From contig NZ_JADKYB010000002.1 in assembly GCF_016918855.1 (NCBI RefSeq), positions 372,001 through 436,000 of the forward strand: a DNA stretch of 64,000 nt, given 5' to 3'. Position numbers and translations under genes: made by a program. The stretch comes from Actinacidiphila acididurans (lineage in GTDB: Bacteria > Actinomycetota > Actinomycetes > Streptomycetales > Streptomycetaceae). Below are positions 40,042 through 51,009 of this stretch, in pieces (the stretch's first letter is position 1; every line of letters starts with the position of its first letter). The notes under the pieces are model-generated. The model made no database searches, was not told the origin of the DNA, and saw only the letters and a program-made list of their open reading frames with translations.

Positions 40042-41115
40042 ATGCGCTCGGCGAAGGACTTCTTCCGCCCGCTGGCTGTGGGGGCCCCGGCCCCCGTGCG
40101 CGACGTGCCGTTCCGGCCCTCGCGGATGATCCACTTCTTCGACCCCGGCAACGCGCGGATGGCCGCCAAGGTGCCCGCCCTCGTCCCCCAGGTGGACGTG
40201 CTGCTGGGCAACCTGGAGGACGCCGTCCCGGCGGACCGCAAACAGGCCGCGCGCGACGGGCTGGTGGCCGTCGCCCGCGCCACCGACTTCGGCGACACCC
40301 AGCTGTGGACCCGGATCAACAGCCTGGACTCGCCCTGGGCGCTGGACGACCTGCTGACCCTGGTCACCGAAGTGGGCGACCGGATCGACGTGGTGATGGT
40401 GCCCAAGGTCGAGGGCGCCCAGGACATCCACTACGTGGACCGGCTGCTGGCCCAGTTGGAGGCCAGGGCGGGGCTGACCCGGCCGGTGCTGGTGCACGCG
40501 ATCCTGGAGACCGCGACCGGCGTCGCCAACGTGGAGGAGATCGCCGGCGCCAGCCCCCGGATGCAGGGCATCTCGCTGGGCCCGGCCGACCTGGCCGCCA
40601 GCCGCCGGATGAAGACCACCCGGGTGGGCGGCGGCCATCCGGGTTACCTGGTCCGCGAGGACCCGCGCGGCGACGGCGGGCCGCGGGCCGTCTTCCAGCA
40701 GGACCTGTGGCACTACACGCTGGCCCGCATGGTCGACGCCTGCGCGGCGCACGGAATCCTGCCGTACTACGGCCCGTTCGGCGACATCCAGGACCTGGCC
40801 GCGTGCGAGGACCAGTTCCGCAACGCCTTCCTGCTCGGCTGCGTCGGCGCCTGGACCCTGCACCCGGCTCAGATCGCCGTGGCCAGGCGGGTGTTCTCGC
40901 CGGCGCCGGACGAGGTGGCCTGGGCCCGCCGGGTGATCGAGGCCATGGGCGACGGCACCGGCGCGGTGATGATCGACGGCAAGATGCAGGACGACGCCAC
41001 CTACAAGCAGTGCCGGGTGGTGGCCGGGCTCGCGGACGCGCTGGCCGCCCGCGACCCCGAACTGGCCGAGGCGTACGCCGCCGCGCAGAAGCAGACCGAG
41101 GAGACCACCGCGTGA
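40042..41115 (+). CDS. HpcH/HpaI aldolase/citrate lyase-family protein 1
   Basis: CitE-like carbon-carbon lyase with a TIM barrel, probably acting on a CoA thioester. The 357-residue protein shows LLGNLEDAV (metal-site Glu/Asp), the [12 protein letters not shown] strand, [16 protein letters not shown] and [13 protein letters not shown]. It is longer than typical CitE. ATG 40042 has GGGAG upstream and is preferred over GTG 39988. Its stop overlaps the next gene start (GTGA at 41112-41115), so the two aldolases are coupled. Candidate activities are malyl-CoA or beta-methylmalyl-CoA lyase or thioesterase, by family and by the neighbouring acyl-CoA carboxylase. Confidence 0.85.
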   Translation: MRSAKDFFRPLAVGAPAPVRDVPFRPSRMIHFFDPGNARMAAKVPALVPQVDVLLGNLEDAVPADRKQAARDGLVAVARATDFGDTQLWTRINSLDSPWALDDLLTLVTEVGDRIDVVMVPKVEGAQDIHYVDRLLAQLEARAGLTRPVLVHAILETATGVANVEEIAGASPRMQGISLGPADLAASRRMKTTRVGGGHPGYLVREDPRGDGGPRAVFQQDLWHYTLARMVDACAAHGILPYYGPFGDIQDLAACEDQFRNAFLLGCVGAWTLHPAQIAVARRVFSPAPDEVAWARRVIEAMGDGTGAVMIDGKMQDDATYKQCRVVAGLADALAARDPELAEAYAAAQKQTEETTA

Positions 41116-41996
41116 CCCTCCCGCACCCCACCCCCGCCCCGCGGCCCCGCCGCTCGGTGCTCTACATGCCCGGCGCCAACGAACGCGCCCTGGAGAAGGC
41201 CAAGTCGCTGCCCGCCGACGCGCTCATCCTCGACCTGGAGGACTCGGTCGCCCCCGACGCCAAGGAGGAGGCCAGGAAGCGGGTCGCCGCCGCGGTCGCC
41301 GCCGGCGGCTACGGCCACCGGGAGGTCACCGTCCGGGTCAACGCGCCCGGCACCCCCTGGCACGAGGAGGACCTGCGGGCGGCCGCCGAGGCCGGACCCG
41401 ACGCCGTCGTGGTCCCCAAGGTCGACTCGCCCACCACGGTCCGGCAGGTCGAGGCGGCGCTGGCGGCGGCCGGCGCACCGGACAGCACCGCGATCTGGGC
41501 CATGATCGAGACACCGGCCGCGATCCTGGACGCGGCCGCGATCGCCTCGGCCTCGCAGCGGCTGACCGTGCTCGTCATGGGCACCAACGACCTGGCCAAG
41601 GAACTGCGCGCCGAGCCCGTCCCGGGCCGGACGCCGCTGCTCACGGCCCTGTCCCTCGCCCTGTTGGCGGCCCGCGCGAGCGGTACGGCGATTTTGGACG
41701 GTGTCTACAACGACGTGCAGGATCTGTCCGGCTTTGAGGCGGAGACCCTCCAAGGGCGGCAGATGGGCTTCGACGGCAAGACGCTGATCCATCCCCGGCA
41801 GGTCGAACCGTGCAACGCAATCTTCTCGCCGGCGGAGGAGGACATCGCCCGCGCCAGGCGTATTATCCAGGCATTCGAAGATGCCACGTCACAAGGGCGC
41901 GGCGTGGTCACGGTCGACGGCAGGATGATCGAGCACCTGCATGTCGAGGAGGCCCGCCGGGTGCTGGCACTGGCCGAGGCGATCGCCGGGCGCTGA
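41112..41996 (+). CDS. HpcH/HpaI aldolase/citrate lyase-family protein 2
   Basis: Second CitE-like protein, 294 residues, translationally coupled to the first by GTGA. It has [17 protein letters not shown] at the start, [18 protein letters not shown] (metal-binding Glu/Asp), [23 protein letters not shown] and [13 protein letters not shown], all classical CitE/citramalyl-CoA lyase-like features. The pair may be a heteromer or sequential activities in acyl-CoA metabolism, given the acyl-CoA carboxylase genes that follow. The 178-bp gap to the next gene has no strong terminator. Confidence 0.88.
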   Translation: MTLPHPTPAPRPRRSVLYMPGANERALEKAKSLPADALILDLEDSVAPDAKEEARKRVAAAVAAGGYGHREVTVRVNAPGTPWHEEDLRAAAEAGPDAVVVPKVDSPTTVRQVEAALAAAGAPDSTAIWAMIETPAAILDAAAIASASQRLTVLVMGTNDLAKELRAEPVPGRTPLLTALSLALLAARASGTAILDGVYNDVQDLSGFEAETLQGRQMGFDGKTLIHPRQVEPCNAIFSPAEEDIARARRIIQAFEDATSQGRGVVTVDGRMIEHLHVEEARRVLALAEAIAGR

Positions 41997-42162
41997 CCGG
42001 GGCCCGCCAGCCGGCGGCGGGCCCACCCGGGAAACAGGGCAAAATGCGAGCTTGCGGCCCGAGCGGCGCTGAGGCAGGGACCAGGCGTTTCTGTAAGGTT
42101 CCACCAGCAGGACTCGACGGACACTGTACAAAGTCGCTGCTCCGTTCCCGAGTCCGCGCTCG

Positions 42163-42174
42163 TAGTGTCGGTAC

Positions 42175-42175
<1 letters not shown>
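42163..42175 (+). promoter_or_regulatory. Possible leaderless promoter of the acyl-CoA carboxylase gene
   Basis: TAGTGT (42163-42168) resembles a -10 element and ends six bases before ATG 42175. No ribosome site precedes the ATG, so transcription may start at the ATG itself. No convincing -35 is seen. Confidence 0.35.
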
Positions 42176-43767
<1,592 letters not shown>

Positions 43768-43797
43768 CCCCACCCCACCACAGCCACGGAGATCCCT

Positions 43798-44004
43798 GTG
43801 AGCACTCCCGCCGATTCCCTCGTGCGCGTCGAGAAGGGCCACGCCGCCCCGGAGGAACTCGCCGCGCTGACCGCGATCCTGCTCGCCCGGGCCGGTGCCG
43901 GCGACGCCGGCCACAGCGCCGGGCTGCCCGCCCGCTCGGTGGCCGGCTGGCGCCGTCTGGAGCGCGCCCGGGGCTTCCAGGCCCCGCACTCCTGGCAGGG
44001 CTGA
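43798..44004 (+). CDS. accE: Acyl-CoA carboxylase epsilon subunit
   Basis: Small subunit that stimulates assembly and activity of actinobacterial acyl-CoA carboxylase. The 68-residue protein has the family pattern: a helix with RVEKGHAAPEELAALTAIL and a C-terminal WRRLERARGFQAPHSWQG tail. GTG 43798 has CGGAGA upstream. It follows the beta subunit directly and ends at a very strong hairpin. Confidence 0.9.
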   Translation: MSTPADSLVRVEKGHAAPEELAALTAILLARAGAGDAGHSAGLPARSVAGWRRLERARGFQAPHSWQG

Positions 44005-44054
44005 ACCCGGCGGGACCGAACCGCTGAACCGGGGCCGCAAGGCCGCGCGTACGC

Positions 44055-44097
44055 CGAGGGCCCCGCACCTGACTCCCGGTCAGGTGCGGGGCCCTCG
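44055..44097. terminator. Terminator between accE and conservon 2
   Basis: Perfect 19-bp inverted repeat (44055-44073 and 44079-44097), 5-base loop, placed between convergent accE and cvnD. It can terminate transcription from both sides. Confidence 0.85.
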
Positions 44098-44124
44098 TGC
44101 CGTTCCCGGCGCGGGCCCGGCTGC

Positions 44125-44703
44125 CTACCGCATACGGGCCATCAGCGCGTGCTCGACCAGGGTGATCAGGGCGCTCTTGGCCTCCGCCCGGTGGCGGGCG
44201 TCGGTGGTGATGATGGGTGCCTCGGGGCCGATCTGCAGCGCCTCGCGCACTTCCTCCGGACCGTAGGACTGGTGGCCGTCGAAGCCGTTGAGGGCGATCA
44301 CGAACGGCAGGCCGCTGTTCTCGAAGTAGTCCACCGCGGGGAAGCAGTCCGCCAGGCGCCGGGTGTCGACCAGGACGATCGCGCCGATGGCGCCGCGGAC
44401 CAGGTCGTCCCACATGAACCAGAACCGGTCCTGGCCCGGGGTGCCGAACAGGTAGAGGATCAGGTCCTCGTCGAGGGTGATGCGGCCGAAGTCCATGGCC
44501 ACCGTGGTGGTGGTCTTGTCCGGCGCGTGCGTGAGGTCGTCGATGCCGGCCGACGCGGAGGTCATCACGGCTTCGGTGCGCAGCGGGTTGATCTCCGAGA
44601 CGGCACCGACGAACGTGGTTTTGCCCACGCCGAATCCGCCCGCCACCACGATCTTCGCGGAGGTGGTGGCGCGGGCCGGGCCGCTAGAGCTTCCGAAGTC
44701 CAC
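44125..44703 (-). CDS. cvnD2: Conservon GTPase-like protein CvnD (left conservon)
   Basis: Ras-like GTP-binding protein, last gene of a cvnABCD conservon; conservons are thought to form a membrane-associated, G-protein-like signalling complex. The 192-residue protein has a P-loop GGFGVGKTT (22-30), a GTPGQDRFWFMW switch-II region and an NGFDGHQ motif in place of NKxD. GTG 44703 starts within the 3' end of cvnC (20-base overlap), so the two are coupled. It is about 90% similar by eye to the other CvnD in this window. Number 2 is assigned by recalled S. coelicolor order. Confidence 0.93.
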   Translation of the reverse strand: MDFGSSSGPARATTSAKIVVAGGFGVGKTTFVGAVSEINPLRTEAVMTSASAGIDDLTHAPDKTTTTVAMDFGRITLDEDLILYLFGTPGQDRFWFMWDDLVRGAIGAIVLVDTRRLADCFPAVDYFENSGLPFVIALNGFDGHQSYGPEEVREALQIGPEAPIITTDARHRAEAKSALITLVEHALMARMR

Positions 44704-45289
44704 TGAGCACCCTTTCAAGCAGTGTCACATCAGGCTGTCCGCCCGCCGACTCGTCGCCACCGGGCTGGTGGATCGCGACCAGGCCCGCCTCGGCCAGGTC
44801 CGCGACCAGGATCCGGACCACGCCGAGCGGGATGGTCAGCAGCGCGGAGATCTCCGCCACCGACTTGATCTCCCGGCACAGCAGGCAGATCCGCTGGTGC
44901 TCGGGGAGCTGCCCGCGCAGCCGCTCGGGGTCGGCGGTGGTGCTGACCAGCGCCTCGATGGCGAGCTGGTAACGCGGCCGGGTCCGGCCGCCGGTCATCG
45001 TGTACGGCCGTACCAGGCCGGAGGGGGACTGCGAACGACGGCGGCCCGTACCGCCGTTGCCGCCGCCGTTCCCGGGGACGTTCCCGGAACCGCCCGCGCC
45101 GGGGCCGCCGGGCAGGCCGCCACCGCGCGCCGTCTGCGGCGGGGGCGCCTGCGGCGGCGCGTACGGCTGGATCCGCGGCTGCCGGTAGGGCTGCTCGGGC
45201 TCCGGAGTGGGCGCCGAGGGGAATCTGTACGGGTGGGAAGGCGGCTGATGCTGACTGCCGTACGGGTCTGCGCCGGGGGACGTGCTCAC
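44684..45289 (-). CDS. cvnC2: Conservon DUF742 protein CvnC (left conservon)
   Basis: Conservon component with a DUF742 winged-helix-like domain. The 201-residue protein has an N-terminal Pro/Gly/Gln-rich region of about 85 residues, absent from its short paralogue in the other conservon. It is followed by the conserved part from VRPYTMTGGRTRPRY to the C-terminal LLERVLSGLRKL. GTG 45289 has AGGAGGAGGA upstream; an earlier TTG/ATG option adds unlikely residues. It overlaps cvnD by 20 bases. Function is inferred from family only. Confidence 0.9.
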   Translation of the reverse strand: MSTSPGADPYGSQHQPPSHPYRFPSAPTPEPEQPYRQPRIQPYAPPQAPPPQTARGGGLPGGPGAGGSGNVPGNGGGNGGTGRRRSQSPSGLVRPYTMTGGRTRPRYQLAIEALVSTTADPERLRGQLPEHQRICLLCREIKSVAEISALLTIPLGVVRILVADLAEAGLVAIHQPGGDESAGGQPDVTLLERVLSGLRKL

Positions 45290-45367
45290 GAGTCCTCCTC
45301 CTGATACGGCCGTGCTCCCTCGTCCGAGCGCCTGGCGGGTGCCCGGACGAGCCGGCACGCAGTTGCG

Positions 45368-45781
45368 TTAATTGAGCAGGCTGCCCTGCAGTTCGGCCCG
45401 CAGATCGGGGGTGAGTACGGTTCCTGCTCGGTCGACGAGCAGGGCCATTTCGTAGCCGACGAGGCCGATGTCGCACTCGGGGTGGGCGAGTACGGCGAGG
45501 GAGGAGCCGTCGGAGACGGACATGATGAACAGGAATCCGCGTTCCATTTCGACGACGGTCTGGTTGACGTTGCCGCCTTCGAAGATGCGGGATGCTCCGG
45601 CGGTGAGGGAGGTGAGGCCGGAGGCGACGGCGGCGAGTTGGTCGGCGCGGTCGCGGGGGAATCCGTCGGACATTGCGAGCAGCAGGCCGTCGGCGGAGAC
45701 CACAACGGTGTGGGACACCCCGGGGGTGTTGTCCACGAAGTTGGTGATCAACCAGTTCAGGTTCTGTGCCGCCTGGCTCAT
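45368..45781 (-). CDS. cvnB2: Conservon roadblock/LC7 protein CvnB (left conservon)
   Basis: Roadblock/LC7-domain protein thought to regulate the CvnD GTPase, as such domains do for small GTPases elsewhere. The 137-residue product (ATG 45781, MSQAAQNLNWLITNFVDN) is identical to the CvnB of the other conservon except for the last two residues (LN against MH). At DNA level the genes differ at no base over the shared coding part, although the flanking cvn genes are clearly divergent. Its codon usage (many G-ending Ser/Thr/Val codons in the antisense view) differs from the neighbours. Start lies ten bases after the cvnA stop. Confidence 0.95.
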   Translation of the reverse strand: MSQAAQNLNWLITNFVDNTPGVSHTVVVSADGLLLAMSDGFPRDRADQLAAVASGLTSLTAGASRIFEGGNVNQTVVEMERGFLFIMSVSDGSSLAVLAHPECDIGLVGYEMALLVDRAGTVLTPDLRAELQGSLLN

Positions 45782-45804
45782 CGGACTCAACTAGCGCTCC
45801 TGGT
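45414..45804. repeat. 391-bp near-identical tract, copy 1
   Basis: Matches 50642-51032 at 390 of 391 positions by direct reading; the only difference is G45784 against C51012, outside the cvnB coding region. It covers nearly all of cvnB, the spacer and the last codons of cvnA. Confidence 0.9.
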
Positions 45805-48800
45805 TCTGGGGGCCGCCGAATCCGCTCTCGGTGGCCGGTCCGTTCGTGTCAGTTCCAGCAGTGCGCCCCTGCTGGACGCCACGCCGCAGATTACTCAACC
45901 GTCCGCGGACGTCCTCGGGTGCACGGGAGACCTGTGGGCCGCCCTGCGGGGTCTGCGCAGCGGTTCCCGCGACCAGGTTGGCCTGGGGCACCCGCCGGGG
46001 CAGGCCGGAGGGGGTGACCCCGCCTGCCTTGGGCTCACGGACCTGACCGGCCCGCTGCCAGTGCTCGTCGTTGGTGGACCGCCAGCCGGGGTCGTCCGGC
46101 TGGACATCGTTCTGCGGCTGGGCTGACTCCTGTGCGGGCTCCTGCGCGGGCTGTTCGGAACTGCGCGGCCGACGTTCGCGGCGGGGCAGACCTGCGTCCG
46201 TCAGCGATTGCGAGACTACGCTCTCCCGCGGCGCTTGCGGGAGCGGCGGTGCGGATTCCGTTACCTCGGCTTCAGCCGCCGGCCAGTCGTCCTGTGCCGG
46301 CGCGTAACCGGAGAACTCCGCCTGGTAGCCGGGCTCCTGGGCGTACGCCGGCGTGTGATCCGGCGCGGAAAAACCGTTCTGCGCGAAGTCCGCGCCCTGG
46401 TCCGCGGCGGCCGGCTGCCCGTAACCGGCGCCCTGGCCGAAGGCCGGACCCTGCTCGAAGCCGGTGCCGGTCCCCGCCGCCTCGAAGGCGGCCGGTTCGT
46501 AACCCGCCGGGGCGCCCTGCTCGTACCCGGGCTGCTGCCCGTAGCCGCCCTGTTGGTCGAATCCGGGCCGGCCGGGCTGCTCTTCGTACCCGGGCGCCGG
46601 CGCGAAGCCCTCCGGCAGCGGCCCGCCGTCCGGCCCGAAGCCCTGCTGGTAGGCCTGCTGTTCGTAACCCTGCTGCTGGTAGGCCGGGTCGTAGCCGCCC
46701 TCGTAGCCCTCGGCCGCCGGGTAGCCCTCGCCGTACGGCTGCTGCTCCTGGCCCGGCCCGGGCAGTTCCCGCCCGGTCGGTACGGCGGTGGCGGCGGCCT
46801 CCAGCTGGGCCCGGCGCTCCTCGCGCTTCAAGGAGCGGCCCACCGAGTTCAGCGACTCGTACCGCGAGTCGTCGAAGCCCAGTTCGGCGGCGGTGCGGGC
46901 ACCGGCCGCCTCGGCCGGGTCGTGCTCGGGCACGATCCGGGAGACGGCGAAGTCGCCTTCTTCCGGGGCGTCGAGCAGGCCGTCGTCGCCACCGCCGTGG
47001 GTGATCGGCTCGGGCAGCATCACCAGCGAGGTGGTGCCGGCCTGTTCACCCGACGGCCGCAGCTGCACCCGGATGCCGTGCCGGTCGGCCAGCCGGCCGA
47101 CCACGAACAGGCCCATCCGCTTGGCCACCTCGACGTCCACCGTCGGCGGGTTGGCCAGCTTGTGGTTGATGTCCGCGAAGTCCTGGGAGGTCAGCCCGAT
47201 GCCGCGGTCGTGGATCTCGACCATCACCCGGCCGTCCGGCAGCCGGGTCGCGGTCACCCGCACCCTGGTCTGCGGCGAGGAGAACGAGGTGGCGTTCTCC
47301 AGCAGCTCGGCCAGCAGGTGCACCAGGTCGGTGACGGCGCTGCCGTGGATGTCGGTCTCCGGGATGCCGACCAGTTCGATCCGGTCGTACGCCTCCACCT
47401 CCGAGGCCGCCGCACGCATCACGTCCACCAGCGGCACCGGCTGGTTCCACTGCCGGGCCGGCTCCTCGCCCGCGAGGACCAGCAGGTTCTCGCCGTTGCG
47501 CCGCATGCGGGTGGCGAGGTGGTCCATCCTGAACAGGTTGGCGAGCTGCTCGGGGTCGGCCTCGTTGTTCTCCAGGTCGGTGATCAGGTCGAGCTGACGC
47601 TCGATGAGGCCTTGGTTGCGCAGGCTGAGGTTGGTGAAGATGGCGTTGACGTTGCCGCGCAGCAGCGCCTGCTCGGCGGCCAGCCGCACCGCCTCCCGGT
47701 GCACCTGGTCGAAGGCCCGGGCCACCTCGCCGATCTCGTCCCGGCTGGTGATCGGGATCGGGGCGACCTGGGTGTCCACCCGGCCGGGGTCGGTCCGGGA
47801 GAGCTGGTCGACGATCGCCGGCAGCCGGGTCTCCGCCACGTCGAAGGCCGCGCCGCGCAGCCGCCGCATGTTGCGGCTCATCGTCCGGGCCATCCTGGCG
47901 GCCACGATGAAGGCGAGGATCAGGGCGAGCACCACGGCCACCGCGTTGATCAGCGCGTCCCGCTTGGCGTTGGAGGCGATGTGCGCGGCGTCGTGCGCGG
48001 CCTGGCCGGCGAGTGCCCCCTCGACCGTGCGGTAGGCGTCGAAGGACAGGGTCGCCGCGCCGAAGAACGAGTCGGCGGTGATGCCCTCGGCCTTGAGTTG
48101 GGCGGCGGTTCGCCCGGGGGTGGCGATCTCGGTGACCATCCTGGTCAGGTCCGGCGGCGCGACGAACGCGGTGCCCGCCGCTTCCGCCTTGCGCTGCGCG
48201 TCGGCGACCAGGGCCTGGCCCTTCTTCTGCGCGTCGGCCTGGGCCGCCTGCAGCCGGGACTGGTCCGCCGCCGTGCCGCCGCCCTGGTACTCCTCCAGGG
48301 CGATGCCCTCCAGGTACGCGTACGAGCCCAGCGAGGTCTTCTGCAGCGCGAGTTCCTTGGCCGGCACCGGCTGCTCGACCAGGATGTGGGTGCCGATCGA
48401 CCGGGTCAGCGACTCGGCCGCCTTGGCCAGCGAGACCGCGTACAGCGTCCTGCCGTACGCGGTGATGTTGCTGGTGCCGTAACCGAGTTCGTTGGCCAGC
48501 TCCATCAGCGGGTGCTGGATCTTGACGTACCACTCCTCGGTCTGCACGCCCGGCAGCTGGCGGGTGTACGCGGCCCTGCGCAGCGAGGCGAGCTGCGGTT
48601 CCACCGTGCGGAAGCCCGCGATCCGGCGCTTGAGTCCCGCCGCGTCGGGCATCCGGGCCGCGGCCTGGTCGAAGCTGCGGGCGGCCGCGTCGGTGGCGGC
48701 GCGGGCGGCGGTGACCGTCGGGTCGTCGCGCCGGCCGGCCAGCAGCGGAACAGCCGTGACGTCCCGTTCGTTGATCAGTGCGGTGCTGTACGTGGCCGCC

Positions 48801-49108
48801 GCCCGGACCAGGTCCGCGGTGCGTACCGCGTCATCGGCCTGGTGCCAGGTGTCGACCGAACTCTTCACCCGCAGGCCGCCGAAGACCAGGGCGACCAGGA
48901 CCGGAATGAGGAGGATGACGTTCAGGCGGGTGGCCATCCGCCAGTTGCGCACGGACAGCCGGCCGCCGGGGTCGGGGGCGGCGGGGGAGTCCGTGGCGGG
49001 GTCCGGCCCGGGCCCGTCCGGGCCCGCGGGCCCGGGGCGCTGGGGCGGCGTGAAGTTCCCCCGCGGGCCCGGAGCGGCGCCCGCTTCTGCTCGCCTCGTG
49101 TTCCTCAC
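45791..49108 (-). CDS. cvnA2: Conservon sensor histidine kinase-like CvnA (left conservon)
   Basis: Membrane sensor of the conservon. The 1105-residue protein has TM1 at about 62-79, a large extracytoplasmic helical sensor domain (nitrate/nitrite-sensor type), TM2 near 388-406 and HAMP. An H-box-like MDHLATRMRRNGENLLVL segment is followed by an HATPase with N-box LLAELLENATSFSSP (about 602). A long disordered tail (about 715-1060) rich in Gly, Tyr, Gln and Pro ends in the conserved GLPRRVPQANLVAG motif. I chose GTG 49108, after GAGAGGTTG, which matches the spacing in the paralogue; GTG 49177 is possible. CvnB starts ten bases after the stop. Confidence 0.9.
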   Translation of the reverse strand: MRNTRRAEAGAAPGPRGNFTPPQRPGPAGPDGPGPDPATDSPAAPDPGGRLSVRNWRMATRLNVILLIPVLVALVFGGLRVKSSVDTWHQADDAVRTADLVRAAATYSTALINERDVTAVPLLAGRRDDPTVTAARAATDAAARSFDQAAARMPDAAGLKRRIAGFRTVEPQLASLRRAAYTRQLPGVQTEEWYVKIQHPLMELANELGYGTSNITAYGRTLYAVSLAKAAESLTRSIGTHILVEQPVPAKELALQKTSLGSYAYLEGIALEEYQGGGTAADQSRLQAAQADAQKKGQALVADAQRKAEAAGTAFVAPPDLTRMVTEIATPGRTAAQLKAEGITADSFFGAATLSFDAYRTVEGALAGQAAHDAAHIASNAKRDALINAVAVVLALILAFIVAARMARTMSRNMRRLRGAAFDVAETRLPAIVDQLSRTDPGRVDTQVAPIPITSRDEIGEVARAFDQVHREAVRLAAEQALLRGNVNAIFTNLSLRNQGLIERQLDLITDLENNEADPEQLANLFRMDHLATRMRRNGENLLVLAGEEPARQWNQPVPLVDVMRAAASEVEAYDRIELVGIPETDIHGSAVTDLVHLLAELLENATSFSSPQTRVRVTATRLPDGRVMVEIHDRGIGLTSQDFADINHKLANPPTVDVEVAKRMGLFVVGRLADRHGIRVQLRPSGEQAGTTSLVMLPEPITHGGGDDGLLDAPEEGDFAVSRIVPEHDPAEAAGARTAAELGFDDSRYESLNSVGRSLKREERRAQLEAAATAVPTGRELPGPGQEQQPYGEGYPAAEGYEGGYDPAYQQQGYEQQAYQQGFGPDGGPLPEGFAPAPGYEEQPGRPGFDQQGGYGQQPGYEQGAPAGYEPAAFEAAGTGTGFEQGPAFGQGAGYGQPAAADQGADFAQNGFSAPDHTPAYAQEPGYQAEFSGYAPAQDDWPAAEAEVTESAPPLPQAPRESVVSQSLTDAGLPRRERRPRSSEQPAQEPAQESAQPQNDVQPDDPGWRSTNDEHWQRAGQVREPKAGGVTPSGLPRRVPQANLVAGTAAQTPQGGPQVSRAPEDVRGRLSNLRRGVQQGRTAGTDTNGPATESGFGGPQNQER

Positions 49109-49165
49109 TGGACCAACAACCTCTCGGCGACGGCCGACGAAGGCCGTCCTACTCTCGGGTTCTGC

Positions 49166-49177
49166 GAATTCCAGCAC
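49166..49177 (-). promoter_or_regulatory. Shared 12-mer upstream of left cvnA
   Basis: GAATTCCAGCAC (read on the plus strand) recurs at 55413-55424 upstream of the other cvnA. AAACGTCCGG at 49196-49205 also recurs (55643-55652). They are possible common regulatory sites of the two conservons. Apart from these and the terminator below, 49109-49477 holds no gene that I can support. Confidence 0.4.
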
Positions 49178-49354
49178 GTCGTGGGGGTGCTCGCCAAACG
49201 TCCGGGAGAGGGGAACAGGTGTCCGATCCGGTCAGGTGAAACGGGCATAAGCCTAAAACGTTGGCAAACCCCGGTACGGACGTACGCGCTGCGGTATCGG
49301 CTGAGCGCGAGCCGTGTTCACAGGGCCGGGAAACTCCCCCGAAATGTTATGAAG

Positions 49355-49394
49355 ACGGGGGCCCGCCGTGTCCTTCGACACAGCGGGCCCCCGT
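49355..49394 (-). terminator. Terminator of the right conservon operon
   Basis: A 12-bp outer stem (49355-49366 and 49383-49394), a mismatch, and an inner 5-bp stem GTGTC/GACAC closing a CTTC loop. It lies 84 bases beyond the cvnD stop on the minus strand. Confidence 0.8.
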
Positions 49395-49477
49395 ATTCGC
49401 CCGCGGGCCGCACTCCGGCAAGTCGCCGGAGGCAAGCCGCAGTTGGCACATGCTGTTGTGCTGTGCCGGTCGGCGTC

Positions 49478-50083
49478 CTACTTCAGCCGGGCCAGCAGGG
49501 CGTGCTCGACCAGAGTGATCAGCGCGCTCTTCGCCTCACCCCGGTGCCGGGCGTCGGTGGTGATGATGGGTGCCTCGGGGCCGATCTGCAGCGCCTCGCG
49601 CACCTCCTCGGGGCGGTACGGCTGGTGGCCGTCGAAGCCGTTGAGGGCGATCACGAACGGCAGGCCGCTGTTCTCGAAGTAGTCCACCGCCGGGAAGCAG
49701 TCCGCCAGCCGGCGCGTGTCCACCAGCACCACCGCGCCGATCGCGCCACGTACCAGGTCGTCCCACATGAACCAGAACCGGTCCTGGCCGGGCGTGCCGA
49801 ACAGGTACAGGATCAGGTCGTCGTCCAGCGTGATGCGGCCGAAGTCCATGGCCACCGTGGTGGTGGTCTTGTCCTGCACGTGGCTCAGGTCGTCGATGCC
49901 GGCCGACGCCGAGGTCATCACGGCCTCGGTGCGCAGCGGATTGATCTCCGACACCGCACCGACGAACGTGGTCTTGCCCACGCCGAAGCCCCCGGCCACC
50001 ACGATCTTCGCGGAGGTCGTGGACCGTGCCGGCGGCGCGCCGTACGCGGCCTGCGGCTGCGGCCTAGAGCTTCCGAAGTCCAC
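49478..50083 (-). CDS. cvnD1: Conservon GTPase-like protein CvnD (right conservon)
   Basis: Second Ras-like conservon GTPase, 201 residues. Compared with its paralogue it has a Pro/Gln/Ala-rich insert of about nine residues after the VDFGSS start, then nearly the same G domain (P-loop GGFGVGKTT, GTPGQDRFWFMW). Silent third-position differences from the paralogue are numerous, in contrast to the identical cvnB genes. GTG 50083 overlaps cvnC by 20 bases. Assigned number 1 by recalled S. coelicolor order. Confidence 0.93.
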   Translation of the reverse strand: MDFGSSRPQPQAAYGAPPARSTTSAKIVVAGGFGVGKTTFVGAVSEINPLRTEAVMTSASAGIDDLSHVQDKTTTTVAMDFGRITLDDDLILYLFGTPGQDRFWFMWDDLVRGAIGAVVLVDTRRLADCFPAVDYFENSGLPFVIALNGFDGHQPYRPEEVREALQIGPEAPIITTDARHRGEAKSALITLVEHALLARLK

Positions 50084-50471
50084 TGAGCACCCTCTCAAGC
50101 AATGTCACATCAGGCTGTCCGCCCGCGTCGCCGGTACCCGGCTGGTGAATGGCTACCATGCCCGCCTCGGCGAGGTCGGCCACCAGGATGCGGGCCACCC
50201 CGAGCGGGATGGCGAGCAGCGCGGAGATCTCCGCGACCGACTTGATCTCCCGTGTCAGATGGCATATCCGCTGGTGTTCGGGGAGCAGCCCCGCGTACTG
50301 CACCGGATCCGCGGTGGTGCTGACCAGCGCCTCGAGGGCGAGCTGGTAGCGCGGCCGGGTGCGGCCACCGGTCATGGCGTACGGCCGCACCAGCGGCTGG
50401 TCGCCTTCCACCCCGTACGGCGCGTGGTGGGGCGCGCCGTACGGGCCCGGCGAGGCGGGTGGCGGGGTCAT
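50064..50471 (-). CDS. cvnC1: Conservon DUF742 protein CvnC (right conservon)
   Basis: DUF742 protein of 135 residues with a short Pro/His-rich N-terminus, the conserved VRPYAMTGGRTRPRY segment and the C-terminal LLERVLSGLRKL. It is about 65 residues shorter than its paralogue, which has a long Pro-rich extension. ATG 50471 has GGAGGA upstream. The 124-bp gap to cvnB has no hairpin. It overlaps cvnD by 20 bases. Confidence 0.92.
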   Translation of the reverse strand: MTPPPASPGPYGAPHHAPYGVEGDQPLVRPYAMTGGRTRPRYQLALEALVSTTADPVQYAGLLPEHQRICHLTREIKSVAEISALLAIPLGVARILVADLAEAGMVAIHQPGTGDAGGQPDVTLLERVLSGLRKL

Positions 50472-50595
50472 GAGGGTCCTCCGTGTCCGGGCATTGCTGT
50501 CGCTGGTGCGTGCTGTGCTGATGCGGAATGACGGGAACGTGCGGATGGGAACGGTGCCGTACCGGATGGCACGGCGGTGAGGTCCGGTCGGGACC

Positions 50596-51009
50596 TCAAT
50601 GCATGAGGCTGCCCTGGAGCTCCGCTCGGAGGTCCGGAGTCAGTACGGTTCCTGCTCGGTCGACGAGCAGGGCCATTTCGTAGCCGACGAGGCCGATGTC
50701 GCACTCGGGGTGGGCGAGTACGGCGAGGGAGGAGCCGTCGGAGACGGACATGATGAACAGGAATCCGCGTTCCATTTCGACGACGGTCTGGTTGACGTTG
50801 CCGCCTTCGAAGATGCGGGATGCTCCGGCGGTGAGGGAGGTGAGGCCGGAGGCGACGGCGGCGAGTTGGTCGGCGCGGTCGCGGGGGAATCCGTCGGACA
50901 TTGCGAGCAGCAGGCCGTCGGCGGAGACCACAACGGTGTGGGACACCCCGGGGGTGTTGTCCACGAAGTTGGTGATCAACCAGTTCAGGTTCTGTGCCGC
51001 CTGGCTCAT
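50596..51009 (-). CDS. cvnB1: Conservon roadblock/LC7 protein CvnB (right conservon)
   Basis: Roadblock/LC7 protein, 137 residues, identical to the left CvnB over the first 135. Because the two conservons would use the same CvnB, cross-talk between the two CvnA sensors and CvnD GTPases is possible. ATG 51009 lies ten bases after the cvnA stop, as in the other copy. See the 391-bp tract entries for the DNA-level identity. Confidence 0.95.
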   Translation of the reverse strand: MSQAAQNLNWLITNFVDNTPGVSHTVVVSADGLLLAMSDGFPRDRADQLAAVASGLTSLTAGASRIFEGGNVNQTVVEMERGFLFIMSVSDGSSLAVLAHPECDIGLVGYEMALLVDRAGTVLTPDLRAELQGSLMH